Of a DNA stretch of 64,000 nt, positions 35,356-44,799 are shown piece by piece (within the stretch, counting starts at the first letter, position 1; every line of letters starts with the position of its first letter). Below the pieces are notes generated by a model. It was not told where the DNA came from. It saw only the letters and a list, made by a program, of their open reading frames with translations, and ran no database searches. This DNA is from Oscillatoria acuminata PCC 6304. Its GTDB lineage: Bacteria > Cyanobacteriota > Cyanobacteriia > Cyanobacteriales > Laspinemataceae. The stretch is taken from NCBI RefSeq assembly GCF_000317105.1, contig NC_019693.1, positions 5,395,227-5,459,226 on the forward strand, written 5' to 3'. Both the position numbers and the translations under genes were made by a program.

Positions 35356-36318
35356 ATTCCGCCCTCTGAGTTAGCTAGCCCGCGAAGGCGGGCAGGATCC
35401 TGACCTGCGCGTCCATATTTGCAGCAACGTCTTTTAGTTTAGCGTGGTAATAGATCAAGCCTTGACAGGGGAGTTCAAGGTATTCCTCTCCCTAGAGTGT
35501 TTTACCCCTCGTTGGTGCAGAGAAATAGAGTCTTGTTCTTTGTGCTTGATCGGAACTGACCGATTCCCATCAAGGGTGTTCCTAATCAATTGCGGAATAG
35601 TTGGGCAATCTCTATTGTTTTGAGTGTAATCTATCCCCAATTTTTCCATAGGTTTGTTAGTCTGAATTTCCGCCCTCTGAATTGATTCTAATTTTATCAT
35701 TTTTTTAAGGAGATTTCCCGGCCACTCACCTTGGGGTCCAATGCCCAAGGATAGCTTATGCCGTTAATTGCTATAGGCCCGGTTAAATCATTCTTGTGGG
35801 TAATCTAAGGGAATCACGCCAAAATTTTGGCAAAATTTTGGCAAAATAGAGTCTCCCTGAATTGTCCACTTGATAGAGACTCACTCTCTGGGTTGGGGGA
35901 GAGATTTCGAGTCAGCCGGTAGCGATCGCCAGAGAGATTAATCGGGAGCATCTCAAACTTGAGCTACTCCCACTGACACCGGGTTTCCAAATGTCACGCG
36001 ATCGCCACCGGCAATCCAGGAATTACCCCGGGCGATGGCAAGTGCCAATCCTCAAATCAACCGCTTCATCCCAACCGGGACAAAACAGCCTCCTGTTCCT
36101 CCCGTCAAAATTAGCAAATTTTTTATGGAAATCCTCATCGAGGTGATGGGTAAGTCCTTGGGGAAGTCAACGGGATCCGCCATCAAGCACTATTGATCTG
36201 CATTCCCATCAAAAATTGTTCAAAAATTAATCAAAAAATTGCTCAAAAATAAAGGAAGCGATTCGATGGGATCGTTTCGCTTCCACGGGTCCGGATTAGA
36301 AGCAATCCGCTGCGAGCA
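35356..36318. other. Intergenic region of about 960 bases, no gene seen
   Basis: Between the hybrid kinase and rpe there is no convincing gene. A partial copy of the agcccgcgnaggcgggc core, as in the elements at 15172 and 48546, occurs near 35376-35394. A short duplicated aaaattttggc is seen at about 35821-35845. The frame 35455-35748 (minus) is not protein-like. The rpe terminator at 36245-36284 lies at the right end. Confidence 0.6.
36245..36284 (-). terminator. Rho-independent terminator of rpe
   Basis: On the minus strand ggaagcg pairs with cgcttcc across a loop in which acgat and atcg can also pair; this is followed by tttattttt. It lies 35 bases after the rpe stop codon. Confidence 0.8.
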
Positions 36319-37035
36319 CTACACTGCTGCCAAGGGTTGCGCTTCCAATGCCGGACGCTGGCTATGGCGAATCCCCTCGATCGCCTCTTTATAGTCAGGA
36401 GCACCAAAGACCGCAGAACCGGCAACAATTGCATTCGCACCGGCTTCAATGACTTGCCAGGAATTGTTTCCTTTGAGGCCGCCATCGACTTCAATCCAGG
36501 GGTCTAAACCGCGCTCATCGCACATCTGGCGCAGCTTACGGATTTTGGGGACCACACCGGGGATAAAACTTTGACCACCGAAACCGGGGTTAACGCTCAT
36601 GATCAACACCAAATCGCACAGATCCAGAACGTATTCGATCAACTCCAACGGCGTGGAAGGATTGAGGACCACACCAGCTTGTTTGCCGAGTTCTTTAATC
36701 TGACCGAGGGTCCGGTGGAGGTGGGGGGAGGCATTGTGTTCGGCATGAACCGAAATAATATCGGCCCCAGCTTTGGCAAAATCCTCGACATACCGTTCCG
36801 GTTCAACAATCATCAAATGTACATCCAAGGGTTTGGAAGTCACAGGACGAAGGGCTTTGACCACGAGAGGGCCAATCGTAATATTAGGGACAAATCGACC
36901 ATCCATGACATCAACATGGATCCAATCTGCCCCGGCGCGATCGATGGCCTGTACTTCCTCTCCCAGACGACTAAAATCTGCTGATAGGATAGAGGGAGCA
37001 ATGACAATAGGTTTGTTTGATTGCGTTTGGGTCAT
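36319..37035 (-). CDS. rpe: Ribulose-phosphate 3-epimerase, 238 aa
   Basis: The enzyme interconverts ribulose-5-phosphate and xylulose-5-phosphate in the Calvin-Benson cycle and the oxidative pentose phosphate pathway. The TIM-barrel motifs are intact: [14 protein letters not shown] at the N-terminus, [17 protein letters not shown] with metal ligands H40 and D42, [17 protein letters not shown] for the phosphate and the second metal site EVDGGL. Start [15 protein letters not shown] (37035) fits relatives better than the ATG six codons upstream. Length is normal. The gene is divergent from the subtilase, with a promoter region of about 50 bases between them, and has its own terminator. Confidence 0.97.
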   Translation of the reverse strand: MTQTQSNKPIVIAPSILSADFSRLGEEVQAIDRAGADWIHVDVMDGRFVPNITIGPLVVKALRPVTSKPLDVHLMIVEPERYVEDFAKAGADIISVHAEHNASPHLHRTLGQIKELGKQAGVVLNPSTPLELIEYVLDLCDLVLIMSVNPGFGGQSFIPGVVPKIRKLRQMCDERGLDPWIEVDGGLKGNNSWQVIEAGANAIVAGSAVFGAPDYKEAIEGIRHSQRPALEAQPLAAV

Positions 37036-37086
37036 GGCTAACAAATATTTCATCCGTCCGTCAAGTCGTATTCAGTTTAACAAAAT

Positions 37087-38760
37087 ATGAAGAAACTCCC
37101 TAATAATTGGTTGGTGTGTGGATCTCAAACCGTGAAGCGCTTAAAACTTAGAACGGGATTCAGCGGACTCTTGGGCGGGGTTAGTATGGCTTTCATCGGA
37201 ATTCCCGCCGTCGCCCTCCCGACTTCCATTAGTGAAATCGGCATTGATGCCCGTCGGCTGCATGATGCGCCCTATAACTTAACGGGGAGAAAAATTGCGA
37301 TCGGTCAAGTGGAGATTGGCCGCCCTCGCAAATTTGGACTTGACAAACAAGTGAACCTGCATCGGGAAATCACGGTCCAGCAGGTGTTCATGCAGGATGT
37401 ACCCGCTAAAACTAGCCCCACGGATGATCCCCAGATGAAACCTGCGGAACAACACGCCGAGCACGTGGCTTCGGTGATGATTAGTTCCGATAAGGCATTG
37501 ACTGGGGTTGCCCCAGATGCCACCCTCTATGCGGCAGGAATTGGCTTATTGCGGCGCAGTGGACAACCGGAAGAATGTTTAGCATCTCAAAATCTGGCTG
37601 AACAAAATGGCGGGGATGTGAGGGCGATTAACTACAGTTTTGGAGAATCCCTGGCTCAGGATCCGCGTCCCAATGCGGTCTTGGATGGGAACGCCCTGCT
37701 GACTCAATGTTTGGATTGGTCAGCCCGGATCCATAATGTGCTTCATGTGGTAGCGGGAAATCAAGGGCGCGGGGGCATTCCCATTCCCACGGATAACTAT
37801 AACGGGGTGAATGTCGCCTTTACGACCCTTTATGAGGGCAAGTTTTCCAAAGTGGACTTGGCGAATATTGGCAGTGCCTTTAGTGGGATTACCAGTCGGT
37901 TGATTGGGTTAGAAGGAAATGTGGATAACCGCCGCGCTATCAACCTAGTGGCTCCAGGGAGTAACTTGAATTTATTGAGCTTAGATGGTCAAGTCACTCG
38001 GACCAGTGGGACCAGTTTTGCGGCCCCTCATGCGACGGCGACGGTGGCCCTGTTACAAGAATATGGCGATCGCCAACTTCATCAACAAGCCAACAATCCT
38101 CAATGGACCCTCGATGCTCGCCGTCACGAGGTGATGAAAGCGGTTTTAATGAACTCGGCGGAAAAAATCGAAGACTCCGGCAATGGTCAACATTTAAAAA
38201 TGAGTCGCACGGTTTTTGCCAACGACAACCGCACCTGGTTAGATTCGGATGCTTATAGCAGTCAAGAAATTCCCCTGGATGGAGACTTGGGAACTGGGCA
38301 TCTCAATGCTTACCGGGCCTACCAACAGTTTAGTGCTGGTCAGTGGGGTCCGGAAAATGCCGTACCGGGAATGGGTTGGGACTATCGCACGGTGGAGGCA
38401 AATAATTATCACGAGTATGTCCTAGAACAACCCTTAGAGGCGGGCCGGTTCGTTTCTATCTCTCTGACTTGGAATCGTTGGGTTGATCTGGTTGATGGGA
38501 ATAATAATGGCAAATATGATATTGGGGAAGGGTTTCGAGATCGCGGTTTGAATAACCTGGACCTCTATCTGATGCCGGCGGATGAAACCGATGTTCGCAA
38601 GAGTGTCTGGTCCTCGGTTAGCAAGGTAGACAGTACGGAACATATTTATCACCCGATTCCTGAAACAGGCCGTTATAAAATTCGGGTGTATTTTCGCGAT
38701 CAAGTCAATGAATCCACCCAACCTTACAGTTTGGCTTGGTGGACTACCCCGACTCCTTAA
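37087..38760 (+). CDS. Subtilisin-like (S8) secreted peptidase with Glu at the Asp position, 557 aa
   Basis: A signal-peptide-like N-terminus (residues 20-45, ending in AVALPTS) is followed by an S8 domain. His is H123 in QHAEHVASVM, oxyanion Asn N225 in VVAGNQG, and nucleophile S310 in SGTSFAAPHATATV, all clear. The region that should hold the catalytic Asp reads KIAIGQVEIGRP, so the best-aligned acid is E76; a true Asp is missing there. Residues 400-557 form a beta-rich C-terminal domain with Asp-rich motif DGNNNGKYDIGEGFRDRG, which looks like a calcium-binding loop. The protease may use Glu, need another Asp, or be weakly active. It is divergently transcribed from rpe and clearly intact. 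Confidence 0.88.
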   Translation: MKKLPNNWLVCGSQTVKRLKLRTGFSGLLGGVSMAFIGIPAVALPTSISEIGIDARRLHDAPYNLTGRKIAIGQVEIGRPRKFGLDKQVNLHREITVQQVFMQDVPAKTSPTDDPQMKPAEQHAEHVASVMISSDKALTGVAPDATLYAAGIGLLRRSGQPEECLASQNLAEQNGGDVRAINYSFGESLAQDPRPNAVLDGNALLTQCLDWSARIHNVLHVVAGNQGRGGIPIPTDNYNGVNVAFTTLYEGKFSKVDLANIGSAFSGITSRLIGLEGNVDNRRAINLVAPGSNLNLLSLDGQVTRTSGTSFAAPHATATVALLQEYGDRQLHQQANNPQWTLDARRHEVMKAVLMNSAEKIEDSGNGQHLKMSRTVFANDNRTWLDSDAYSSQEIPLDGDLGTGHLNAYRAYQQFSAGQWGPENAVPGMGWDYRTVEANNYHEYVLEQPLEAGRFVSISLTWNRWVDLVDGNNNGKYDIGEGFRDRGLNNLDLYLMPADETDVRKSVWSSVSKVDSTEHIYHPIPETGRYKIRVYFRDQVNESTQPYSLAWWTTPTP

Positions 38761-38809
38761 AACCTCTTAAACTGATGCTGAGAATGCTGATGGCTAAAAC
38801 TCAGAGGCT

Positions 38810-39322
38810 ATGACCAAGTTTCCGCCGAATTCCAATCCTGGCCCCAAACGCCAGTCTTCTAAAATCCTCAACGAGAGCGATCGCCGCGTTCGCTCTCGTT
38901 ACGCTGCATCCGGTGGGGCTGAGGAGGACTTAAACAGTCCCCCCCCGGCCCAGACTCCCGAAGACCTAGAAAACAAAGACCTCGCCCATTTAGGACTGTT
39001 TTTCTACTTCCTCCCCATTCTCGGCTTTTTCCCCGCCTTATGGACCTTATATCGGCACCAAGGTAGCCGCGAACAAAAAGCTGCCTCTCGTCTAGCCATT
39101 ACCCTAGCCTTTGGTTGGCTACTCGGATATATTTTCTTGGAAACCGGGGCAAGAAGTTCGGAATTACTAACAATTCCCCTGTTATTAATGAGTAGTCTGT
39201 TCACCTCGGGCTATTTTGTGGTAAATATTTGGCTGATGGTTCGTCTGTGGCAACGTCGGCCACTGCGATTACCGGGAGTATCACAGGTTGCTGAGGAGAT
39301 TGTTGGCAAGCATTTATCCTAA
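38810..39322 (+). CDS. Small membrane protein of unknown function, 170 aa
   Basis: The first 55 residues are hydrophilic, Ser/Arg/Pro-rich and likely disordered. After NKDLAHLGLFFYFLPILGFFPALWTLY come two to three further membrane helices (AITLAFGWLLGYIF, LLLMSSLFTSGYFVVNIWLMVRLW). It ends in a short basic tail. I recognise it as a conserved cyanobacterial membrane protein but not a named family. It sits between the subtilase and the LCP-protein gene on the same strand (50 bases after the former, about 240 before the latter), so a role at the cell envelope is plausible by context only. Confidence 0.7.
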   Translation: MTKFPPNSNPGPKRQSSKILNESDRRVRSRYAASGGAEEDLNSPPPAQTPEDLENKDLAHLGLFFYFLPILGFFPALWTLYRHQGSREQKAASRLAITLAFGWLLGYIFLETGARSSELLTIPLLLMSSLFTSGYFVVNIWLMVRLWQRRPLRLPGVSQVAEEIVGKHLS

Positions 39323-39562
39323 ACCTGTCGTGGGAGGCTCGTTTCCAGCGATCGCCATGCTATTAAGCTAACTTGAGGTTTAGGACCCGACAACGGCGAA
39401 TGACTGGCTATAGGATGACCCCCCAATCCCAGGGGACAGGAAATAGCCAATCAACCCATCAACGGTACGGGGTGTTAAACACCTGCACAGCCGTTTGTCT
39501 AATTGAGCGTGAGGATGCTCGTCCGATTTGATCGATATATTGTTGAGTGTGTGAGGAAGCCC

Positions 39563-41224
39563 GTGCCAAATCAGAACGTATCCAAGCAACGCCCGATGGC
39601 GGAACCGACCGCTACACCCCGGAATAAAAAGCTCAGTAAAGAAAATCGGGGACGTTGGCTTTGGCTTTGTTTTGGCTTAAGTGGTGTGGCAATGCTCTCG
39701 GCAACAGCAGGAGCCTTGCTCGCCGTATCTTTGTCCAGCACCCCCTTAATGCAAAGCCGACTGAGTGCTGAAGATGCAGCCATATTTTCTAACAGCGATC
39801 TGGCGCGGACCAATCTTAAATTGCCTGAGCTCACCCGCTCGGTTAATATTTTAATTTTAGGTACTAGCGTTTTAACTTCGGACCTAGAAGGTGAGAATGT
39901 TCCAGAGTTAGGGTATCATGCCCCGGTTAATTCCCTGGATGGTCTCTCTGATGTCATGCTATTAGTCCGCTTTGATCCCGAAGCCAATAAGCTGACGGTT
40001 CTTTCTATCCCCAGAGATACCCGAACCTTAGTGGAAGGGTATGGCGTCCGCAAAATTAATGATGCTAACTATTTTGGGGGTCCTGCTCTGAGCGCTAAGG
40101 CGGTCAATGAACTCCTCGGCGGAATTCGCATTGACCGCTATATTCGCATCAATGTTCAAGGGGTGGAAAAATTAGTGGATGCCCTCGGCGGGGTCAAAAT
40201 GTATGTCCCGGTGGATATGAAATACCAGGATGATAGCCAACGCCTGTACATCAACCTCAAGCAGGGAGAGCAGTATCTCGCGGGCAAAGAGGCACTACAA
40301 TTTCTCCGGTTTCGCTACGATAAGTTAGGGGATATCGGTCGGATCCAGCGTCAGCAAATGATGATGCGATCGCTGATGGATCAAACCCTGAATATCAATA
40401 CCATCACCCGATTACCAAAAATCCTCTCGGTGGTTCAAGAATTTATTGATACGAACTTAACGATTGAGGAAATTGCTGCTCTAGCAGGTTTTGCCGCCCA
40501 AACGGAATCTACTAATGTGCAAATGTTAATGGTCCCAGGAGATTTCAGCGATCCCCAGGAATATCAAGCCAGTTACTGGTTACCGAATTACGAACGCCTG
40601 GATGCGATGATCGCTGACCATTTTGATTTCGACCTTCATGGCAGGCATTATAATTCCGTGGATCCGGCTTATGTGCGGGTTGCAATTCAAGATAGTACGG
40701 ATGACTGGGATGCTGTTGATCTGTTGCGAAATAACCTCTCGGAAAAAGGGTATTGGAATGTTTATGTTTCCAGTCCCTGGAACCAACCCTTAGCGGTGAC
40801 GCGCATTGTTGCCCAAAATGGTGACCTCGAAAGCGCCCAGGGGATTCGGGATGCTCTGGGCCTTGGGGAGGTCCGGGTGGAAAGTACGGGCAGTTTGCGA
40901 TCGGATATCACGATTCAGATTGGCCGGGATTGGCTGGCTAAACAAAATCTCCGGAATGCCAACCCCTCGGGTCAGGGGTCTTCAACAAGGGATTCCGATT
41001 ATTCCGACGATTATTCTGAGGATTATTCTGAGGACTCTGTTGCACCAGCCCCTGGGGATGAGTACCTTCCCGAACCTCCTGTCACCGAGGAGTATCAGGA
41101 CTGGACCCCTACGGACCCCTACGCAGACCCCTACGCAGACCCCTACGCAGACCCCTACGCAGACCCCTACCCAGAGCCAACAGTTCCACAGGAAGAGGGC
41201 TATTGGCAATCCCCAGGTTACTAG
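39563..41224 (+). CDS. LytR-CpsA-Psr (LCP) family protein, 553 aa
   Basis: LCP enzymes transfer lipid-linked glycopolymers to peptidoglycan. I prefer the GTG at 39563, which has gagga at the right distance; an ATG at 39596 (MAEPTATPRNKK) is the alternative. One membrane helix (residues 32-57) is followed by the LCP domain with its key residues: DVMLLVRFDP, LSIPRDTR, KINDANYFGG, and the arginines in FLRFRYD and DIGRIQRQQ. After it comes a LytR C-terminal domain (VRVAIQDSTDD...GLGEVRVEST). The tail is acidic with D/Y/S stretches and a tandem DPYA repeat (nucleotides 41114-41170). The tail is unusual, but the catalytic domain is intact. Co-direction with two envelope genes upstream fits. Confidence 0.93.
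   Translation: MPNQNVSKQRPMAEPTATPRNKKLSKENRGRWLWLCFGLSGVAMLSATAGALLAVSLSSTPLMQSRLSAEDAAIFSNSDLARTNLKLPELTRSVNILILGTSVLTSDLEGENVPELGYHAPVNSLDGLSDVMLLVRFDPEANKLTVLSIPRDTRTLVEGYGVRKINDANYFGGPALSAKAVNELLGGIRIDRYIRINVQGVEKLVDALGGVKMYVPVDMKYQDDSQRLYINLKQGEQYLAGKEALQFLRFRYDKLGDIGRIQRQQMMMRSLMDQTLNINTITRLPKILSVVQEFIDTNLTIEEIAALAGFAAQTESTNVQMLMVPGDFSDPQEYQASYWLPNYERLDAMIADHFDFDLHGRHYNSVDPAYVRVAIQDSTDDWDAVDLLRNNLSEKGYWNVYVSSPWNQPLAVTRIVAQNGDLESAQGIRDALGLGEVRVESTGSLRSDITIQIGRDWLAKQNLRNANPSGQGSSTRDSDYSDDYSEDYSEDSVAPAPGDEYLPEPPVTEEYQDWTPTDPYADPYADPYADPYADPYPEPTVPQEEGYWQSPGY
41114..41170 (+). repeat. 12-base tandem repeat encoding DPYA in the LCP protein tail
   Basis: Four exact copies and a partial fifth of gacccctacgca at 41114, 41126, 41138, 41150 and 41162. 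In frame this encodes the repeated tetrapeptide DPYA. Exact copies indicate recent slippage, so the copy number is likely variable. Confidence 0.95.
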
Positions 41225-41255
41225 GGCTGTGATTCAGCATGAAATTCAAGGGACA

Positions 41256-41270
41256 AGAAACCGGGTTTCT
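41256..41270. repeat. agaaaccgggtttct palindromic repeat, single copy
   Basis: One copy of the dispersed repeat directly after the LCP gene's stop codon; no partner follows within 60 bases. Confidence 0.7.
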
Positions 41271-41305
41271 GTATTTCCCCCCCTGATGGAGAGGAGACTC
41301 AAACA

Positions 41306-41537
41306 GGACTTACGCATAGGTTGGCTCGATCACCCACTCTGACCTAACCCCCCAACCCCCTTCCCTAAGAGGGAAGGGGGAGAAGAAGAGGGAAGGGGGA
41401 GAAGAGGAAGAAATGGTTTTTTAGGTTAATCCACTGGACTTGATATTACGCATAGGTTGAAAATCTACCAAAAATGTAGAGGCGAATCGCGATTCGCCTC
41501 TACATTTTTGGTTTAATTTGAAAGATTGCGTAAGTCC
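41306..41537. repeat. Candidate small non-autonomous element with 11-bp inverted ends (232 bp)
   Basis: Ends ggacttacgca and tgcgtaagtcc are exact inverted repeats. Inside, ttacgcataggttg occurs at 41310 and again at 41446, and a perfect palindrome lies at 41467-41512. Two G-rich runs (agggaaggggga) are duplicated in tandem near 41370-41403. No open frame. The layout fits one MITE inserted in another, both now fixed between the LCP and COP23 genes. Confidence 0.65.
41467..41512. repeat. Near-perfect palindrome, 22-bp stem
   Basis: A 22-base arm (accaaaaatgtagaggcgaatc, quoted in part) pairs exactly with its mirror across a two-base loop (gc at 41489-41490). The hairpin is inside the element at 41306-41537. 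It could be the terminator of either converging gene, but lacks a U run on either side. Confidence 0.85.
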
Positions 41538-41610
41538 CGCCAGGATTGGGGGCGAGGGTGAGCATCAACTCTCCAAGGTTTAACCTTCTCCCTCACCCCA
41601 TCCCCTAGTT

Positions 41611-42387
41611 TTAGCGAAAATTCTCAGGATTGAGCTGATGGCTGGATCCGGTACTTTCTCTGAGTTGCACACCTGTCCCCCCGTCCACTGGGTCTAGGAA
41701 AGGCCGCAAATCGATACTTCCGGGCCGGACTTGAGTTTGGGTGCGGCTGCCAGGAATGGGCATCCCGAAAACACCCTCTAGGGTCTGCAATACGTTCCCA
41801 CCTTGGCCGTTATCCACCAAGGCATTCACGGCTTCGGTTTGACGACCGCTATCGGCAACGGTCAAGTTTTCAAAGACGCGATCGCGAATTAGTTGGGGAT
41901 TCTCTCCCGGGGGGACCGTCAGGACAATCTGACAGGTCGGATTTTTCTCGGTGGTCACGCAAATGGTGTCATACCCATTTTCTGAGCCGATCGCCAGTTC
42001 TTGCATCCCGTCTTCCCGGTAAAACTCTAAGCGACGGGCAATTTCATTACAGCGTCTGTCTTCGGTCCACCCCCCGCCCAATGTACTGGGTTTGGCCCAC
42101 TCATATACCTGTCCCGGTTGACTTTGAGGGGAGTACATCACGGTGTACTGTCCATCCACGACTTGACAGGTAAACCTGGCATTGGCTGTGGGGGTATCGC
42201 CCGGATTGGAATCCCCTGTTTCTGTGGGCGAATTGGGCGGAACTCGCACGTTATTCGGAGTCGGCAACCCCTGGGCTAAGACTGCACCACTCGCACCCAG
42301 CAGCAAGGTTAATCCCAGGGATGCACTGACCCCTCGGATTGCTGCAATAGGAAGCGAGACCGGCGATTTATATTTGGGTTGAAACAT
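41611..42387 (-). CDS. COP23-domain secreted protein, 258 aa
   Basis: A signal peptide (about residues 12-38, SLGLTLLLGASGAVLAQG) precedes a Pro/Asn-rich linker and a COP23 domain: RFTCQVVDGQYTVMYSPQS, the Trp segment YEWAKPSTLGGGWTEDRRCNEIARRLE, and TICVTTEKNPTCQIVLTVPPG, with conserved Cys pairs. COP23 was named for a circadian-oscillating membrane protein in Cyanothece; function is unknown and the family is cyanobacterial. The protein is secreted or envelope-bound. The C-terminus is a low-complexity region. It converges on the LCP gene, separated from it by a repeat element. Confidence 0.85.
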   Translation of the reverse strand: MFQPKYKSPVSLPIAAIRGVSASLGLTLLLGASGAVLAQGLPTPNNVRVPPNSPTETGDSNPGDTPTANARFTCQVVDGQYTVMYSPQSQPGQVYEWAKPSTLGGGWTEDRRCNEIARRLEFYREDGMQELAIGSENGYDTICVTTEKNPTCQIVLTVPPGENPQLIRDRVFENLTVADSGRQTEAVNALVDNGQGGNVLQTLEGVFGMPIPGSRTQTQVRPGSIDLRPFLDPVDGGTGVQLRESTGSSHQLNPENFR

Positions 42388-43230
42388 ATCAAAGATCTCC
42401 TATGATTTTATACGTCAATCATTAATCCTTCTCTAATTATGACATGGCAATTCTTGAAGTCCCTCTATCCCACCTGGGCGATCGGTCACGGTGTGAATTA
42501 ACAACCCCTGACGCGGTTCCAGAGTCAATAAAGATGAAAGACCAGAGTGCCAATTCACAAAAGAAGGGTCCTGTTTTTCCTCTAGACGTCTTCTCGGGCT
42601 AAAAAGATTCTGAATGGGGGATGAAAATTCTCAAGGGGGCGCTCTATTTTATGGCGATGAAATAAAATCAATCGGTAACCCTGCTTAGGCCGGCAGTTCA
42701 GCTTTGAAAACCCCATTTTTGGGGCAAATTGATGTTTTTTTTACCCCGCATATAGGGCGAAAACCCTGTTTTTCCCTAGGGCAATATACTCTAAACCCAA
42801 ATCAGATTAAATTTTGTTAACCCGGCGCTCAATGAGAGCTACCTTATGTGATATCTTTTAAATTATTTATACTGTCACACCCAATGACAACCCTATTTTT
42901 AGATAACAAAAAGCCGGGTCGCGGTAAATTCTCACGACTCATACCTATCAGACTCTCTCCAGATGAGCTTGATTTCTGAGCAGACCTTCCATTGAGAACT
43001 TGGTAACGGGATTCCTCAACCCGGGTCGTTGGACCCTTGGCGATCGCAGATGCACTTGTTCTGATGCTTCTGAGTATTGCATCCATCGGGAACAAAGTCT
43101 ATCCAATGGATTCGCCCGGTTCTAACGAACGCAGATTTGAGCCAGTTGGGTGATCTCTGTGGGGAAAAGATGCCGACCACCGGACGCTTCCCTCTAAAAT
43201 AGAAAACGCAACCTCTCTCTCAACTGACTC
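42388..43230. other. Intergenic region of about 840 bases, no gene seen
   Basis: Between the divergent COP23 and tatC genes. The open frame at 42844-43095 (minus) has no family features and poor codon patterns, so I leave it out. It may hold promoters for both genes; no repeat of the main families or RNA structure is obvious here. Confidence 0.55.
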
Positions 43231-44037
43231 ATGACCCCAAGCTCAGACCTGGAGACCGTGACCCAGCAAGACCCCCCCCAACTTTATAACCCCGGTAACC
43301 TTCAACCCACTGAGGATGACCCTCTCGACAATTTTCCGGACGAGGTGGAGATGTCCATCTTCGATCACCTCGAAGAACTGCGGATGCGAATCTTCTATTC
43401 CCTGATTGGCGTAGTGTCCGGGATGGTGGGGTGTTTCATTTTTGTCAAACCGATCGTCCACTTATTAGAGGTCCCAGCAAAAGGTGCAAAATTTCTCCAA
43501 CTGGCACCGGGAGAATTTTTCTTTGTCTCAGTCAAGGTGGCGGGTTATAGCGGATTGGTCGTCGCCAGTCCCTTTGTCCTCTACCAAATTATCCAGTTTG
43601 TTCTCCCGGGACTGTCCCTGCGGGAACGTCGGATTATTGGTCCGATTGTTCTAGGATCAACCCTGCTGTTTGGGGTCGGTCTAGTCTTTGCTTATATCGC
43701 TTTGATTCCTGCGGCCCTCAATTTCTTCGTCAGCTATGGGGCCGGGGTGGTGGAGCAAATGTGGTCAATTGATCGTTATTTTGAGTTTGTGCTGCTGCTA
43801 TTATTTAGCACGGGATTAGCGTTTCAAATCCCGGTGATCCAGGCACTGCTGGGTCTGCTGGGAATTGTTTCTTCTACAAAAATGCTGGCGGGTTGGCGCT
43901 ATGTGGTGCTGGGTGCTGCCATTTTAGGGGCGATTTTAACCCCCTCGACTGATCCCTTGACTCAAAGTTTATTTGCCGGTGCAGTTCTGACCCTATATTT
44001 CGGGGGAGTGGGATTGGTGAAGGCAATGGGAAAATAA
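43231..44037 (+). CDS. tatC: Sec-independent protein translocase TatC, 268 aa
   Basis: TatC is the twin-arginine signal receptor and core of the Tat translocase. The first 37 residues are an acidic extension, then the TatC motif [19 protein letters not shown], six membrane helices, and the conserved [37 protein letters not shown] region (E in the loop, and P-E/F-F) are all present. The length fits cyanobacterial TatC. The gene is single. The Rieske protein PetC, a known Tat substrate in cyanobacteria and chloroplasts, is encoded 2.8 kb downstream, and in other cyanobacteria tatC lies near petC-petA, so the neighbourhood is functionally coherent. Confidence 0.97.
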   Translation: MTPSSDLETVTQQDPPQLYNPGNLQPTEDDPLDNFPDEVEMSIFDHLEELRMRIFYSLIGVVSGMVGCFIFVKPIVHLLEVPAKGAKFLQLAPGEFFFVSVKVAGYSGLVVASPFVLYQIIQFVLPGLSLRERRIIGPIVLGSTLLFGVGLVFAYIALIPAALNFFVSYGAGVVEQMWSIDRYFEFVLLLLFSTGLAFQIPVIQALLGLLGIVSSTKMLAGWRYVVLGAAILGAILTPSTDPLTQSLFAGAVLTLYFGGVGLVKAMGK

Positions 44038-44799
44038 GCGATTTTGGTTCAGTGGTAGCGCGATCGCCGGTGGGCAGAGGGGTCCAGATGGGCGATCGCG
44101 CTTGTGCTATCTGTCATACAATTTTCAAGTTGAGCGTTTACTGTGACCAACCCTTGATAGGTGAGGCTTCTCGCCATCAGAGCGATCAAGGATCGAGTGC
44201 AAGATCAAAATAAACCACCCCCTCTAGGCTCAATCTGGGATAAAATTTTAGAGTAGCGAAGGGCATGATTCTGGCTGTTAGAGGGGCTGAGATAAACTGC
44301 CTAGGTAAAATCAACATTTCCTATCTTGGCTCCATCGTAGCTACGATTTTAAATTTGAGATTTTAAATTTGAGATTTTAAATGGGCTAACCCTTTCTCAA
44401 TCAGGATTCGGGTCGTTAGCTGAATGGCACAGATAAAGTGAATGTTCGCTGTAATCGGTCTAAGTGCTTGCCAAATGGGGCGGTTGTGAGTTATGACAGG
44501 ATTTAACTGATGTTAACCTAGTCAGAAAACCCCTTGGTGCGATTTATAATTTTTGGAGGTTGAGCCAGCAAGTGTGATTTCCTGCAATTTTCTTGAGGAT
44601 CAATTTAAGAGTTTGTAATGTTGAATACGTTGTTAAAGATCCGTTGGCTCATATAATATGCTCATCCGGATGGAAACGCACTCAGCACGAACGCTAACCA
44701 TCTCCTTCAGTTTTAATTCAGGTGGTAATCAACGATTGATTGCTGACCCCCCCTAAAAATAGAGCTGCGTATCGTTTTATACCAAAGATTTCACCTATC
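44038..44799. other. Intergenic region of about 760 bases, no gene seen
   Basis: Between tatC and the PAS histidine kinase. It contains an AT-rich tandem repeat, gattttaaatttga, at 44345-44358 and 44359-44372 plus a partial third copy to 44382. No RNA gene or open frame of quality was found. The tandem repeat is too short to be a mobile element; it could be a regulatory site. Confidence 0.6.
44345..44382. repeat. 14-base AT-rich tandem repeat, 2.7 copies
   Basis: gattttaaatttga is repeated exactly twice and partly a third time. Each unit contains the palindrome attttaaat or aaattt, so a helix-turn-helix or nucleoid protein could bind it. The role is unknown. Confidence 0.7.

Noticed and set aside
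35455-35748. 97-codon open frame, minus strand
   Set aside because: No protein-like pattern and no ribosome site; part of a long non-coding gap.
40806-41342. 178-codon frame on the plus strand overlapping the LCP tail
   Set aside because: It is the second frame of the DPYA tandem repeat (reading Thr-Pro-Thr-Gln); the LCP frame has clear domains.
42844-43095. 83-codon open frame, minus strand, between COP23 and tatC genes
   Set aside because: Ser/Arg-rich with no family and no support for a start.
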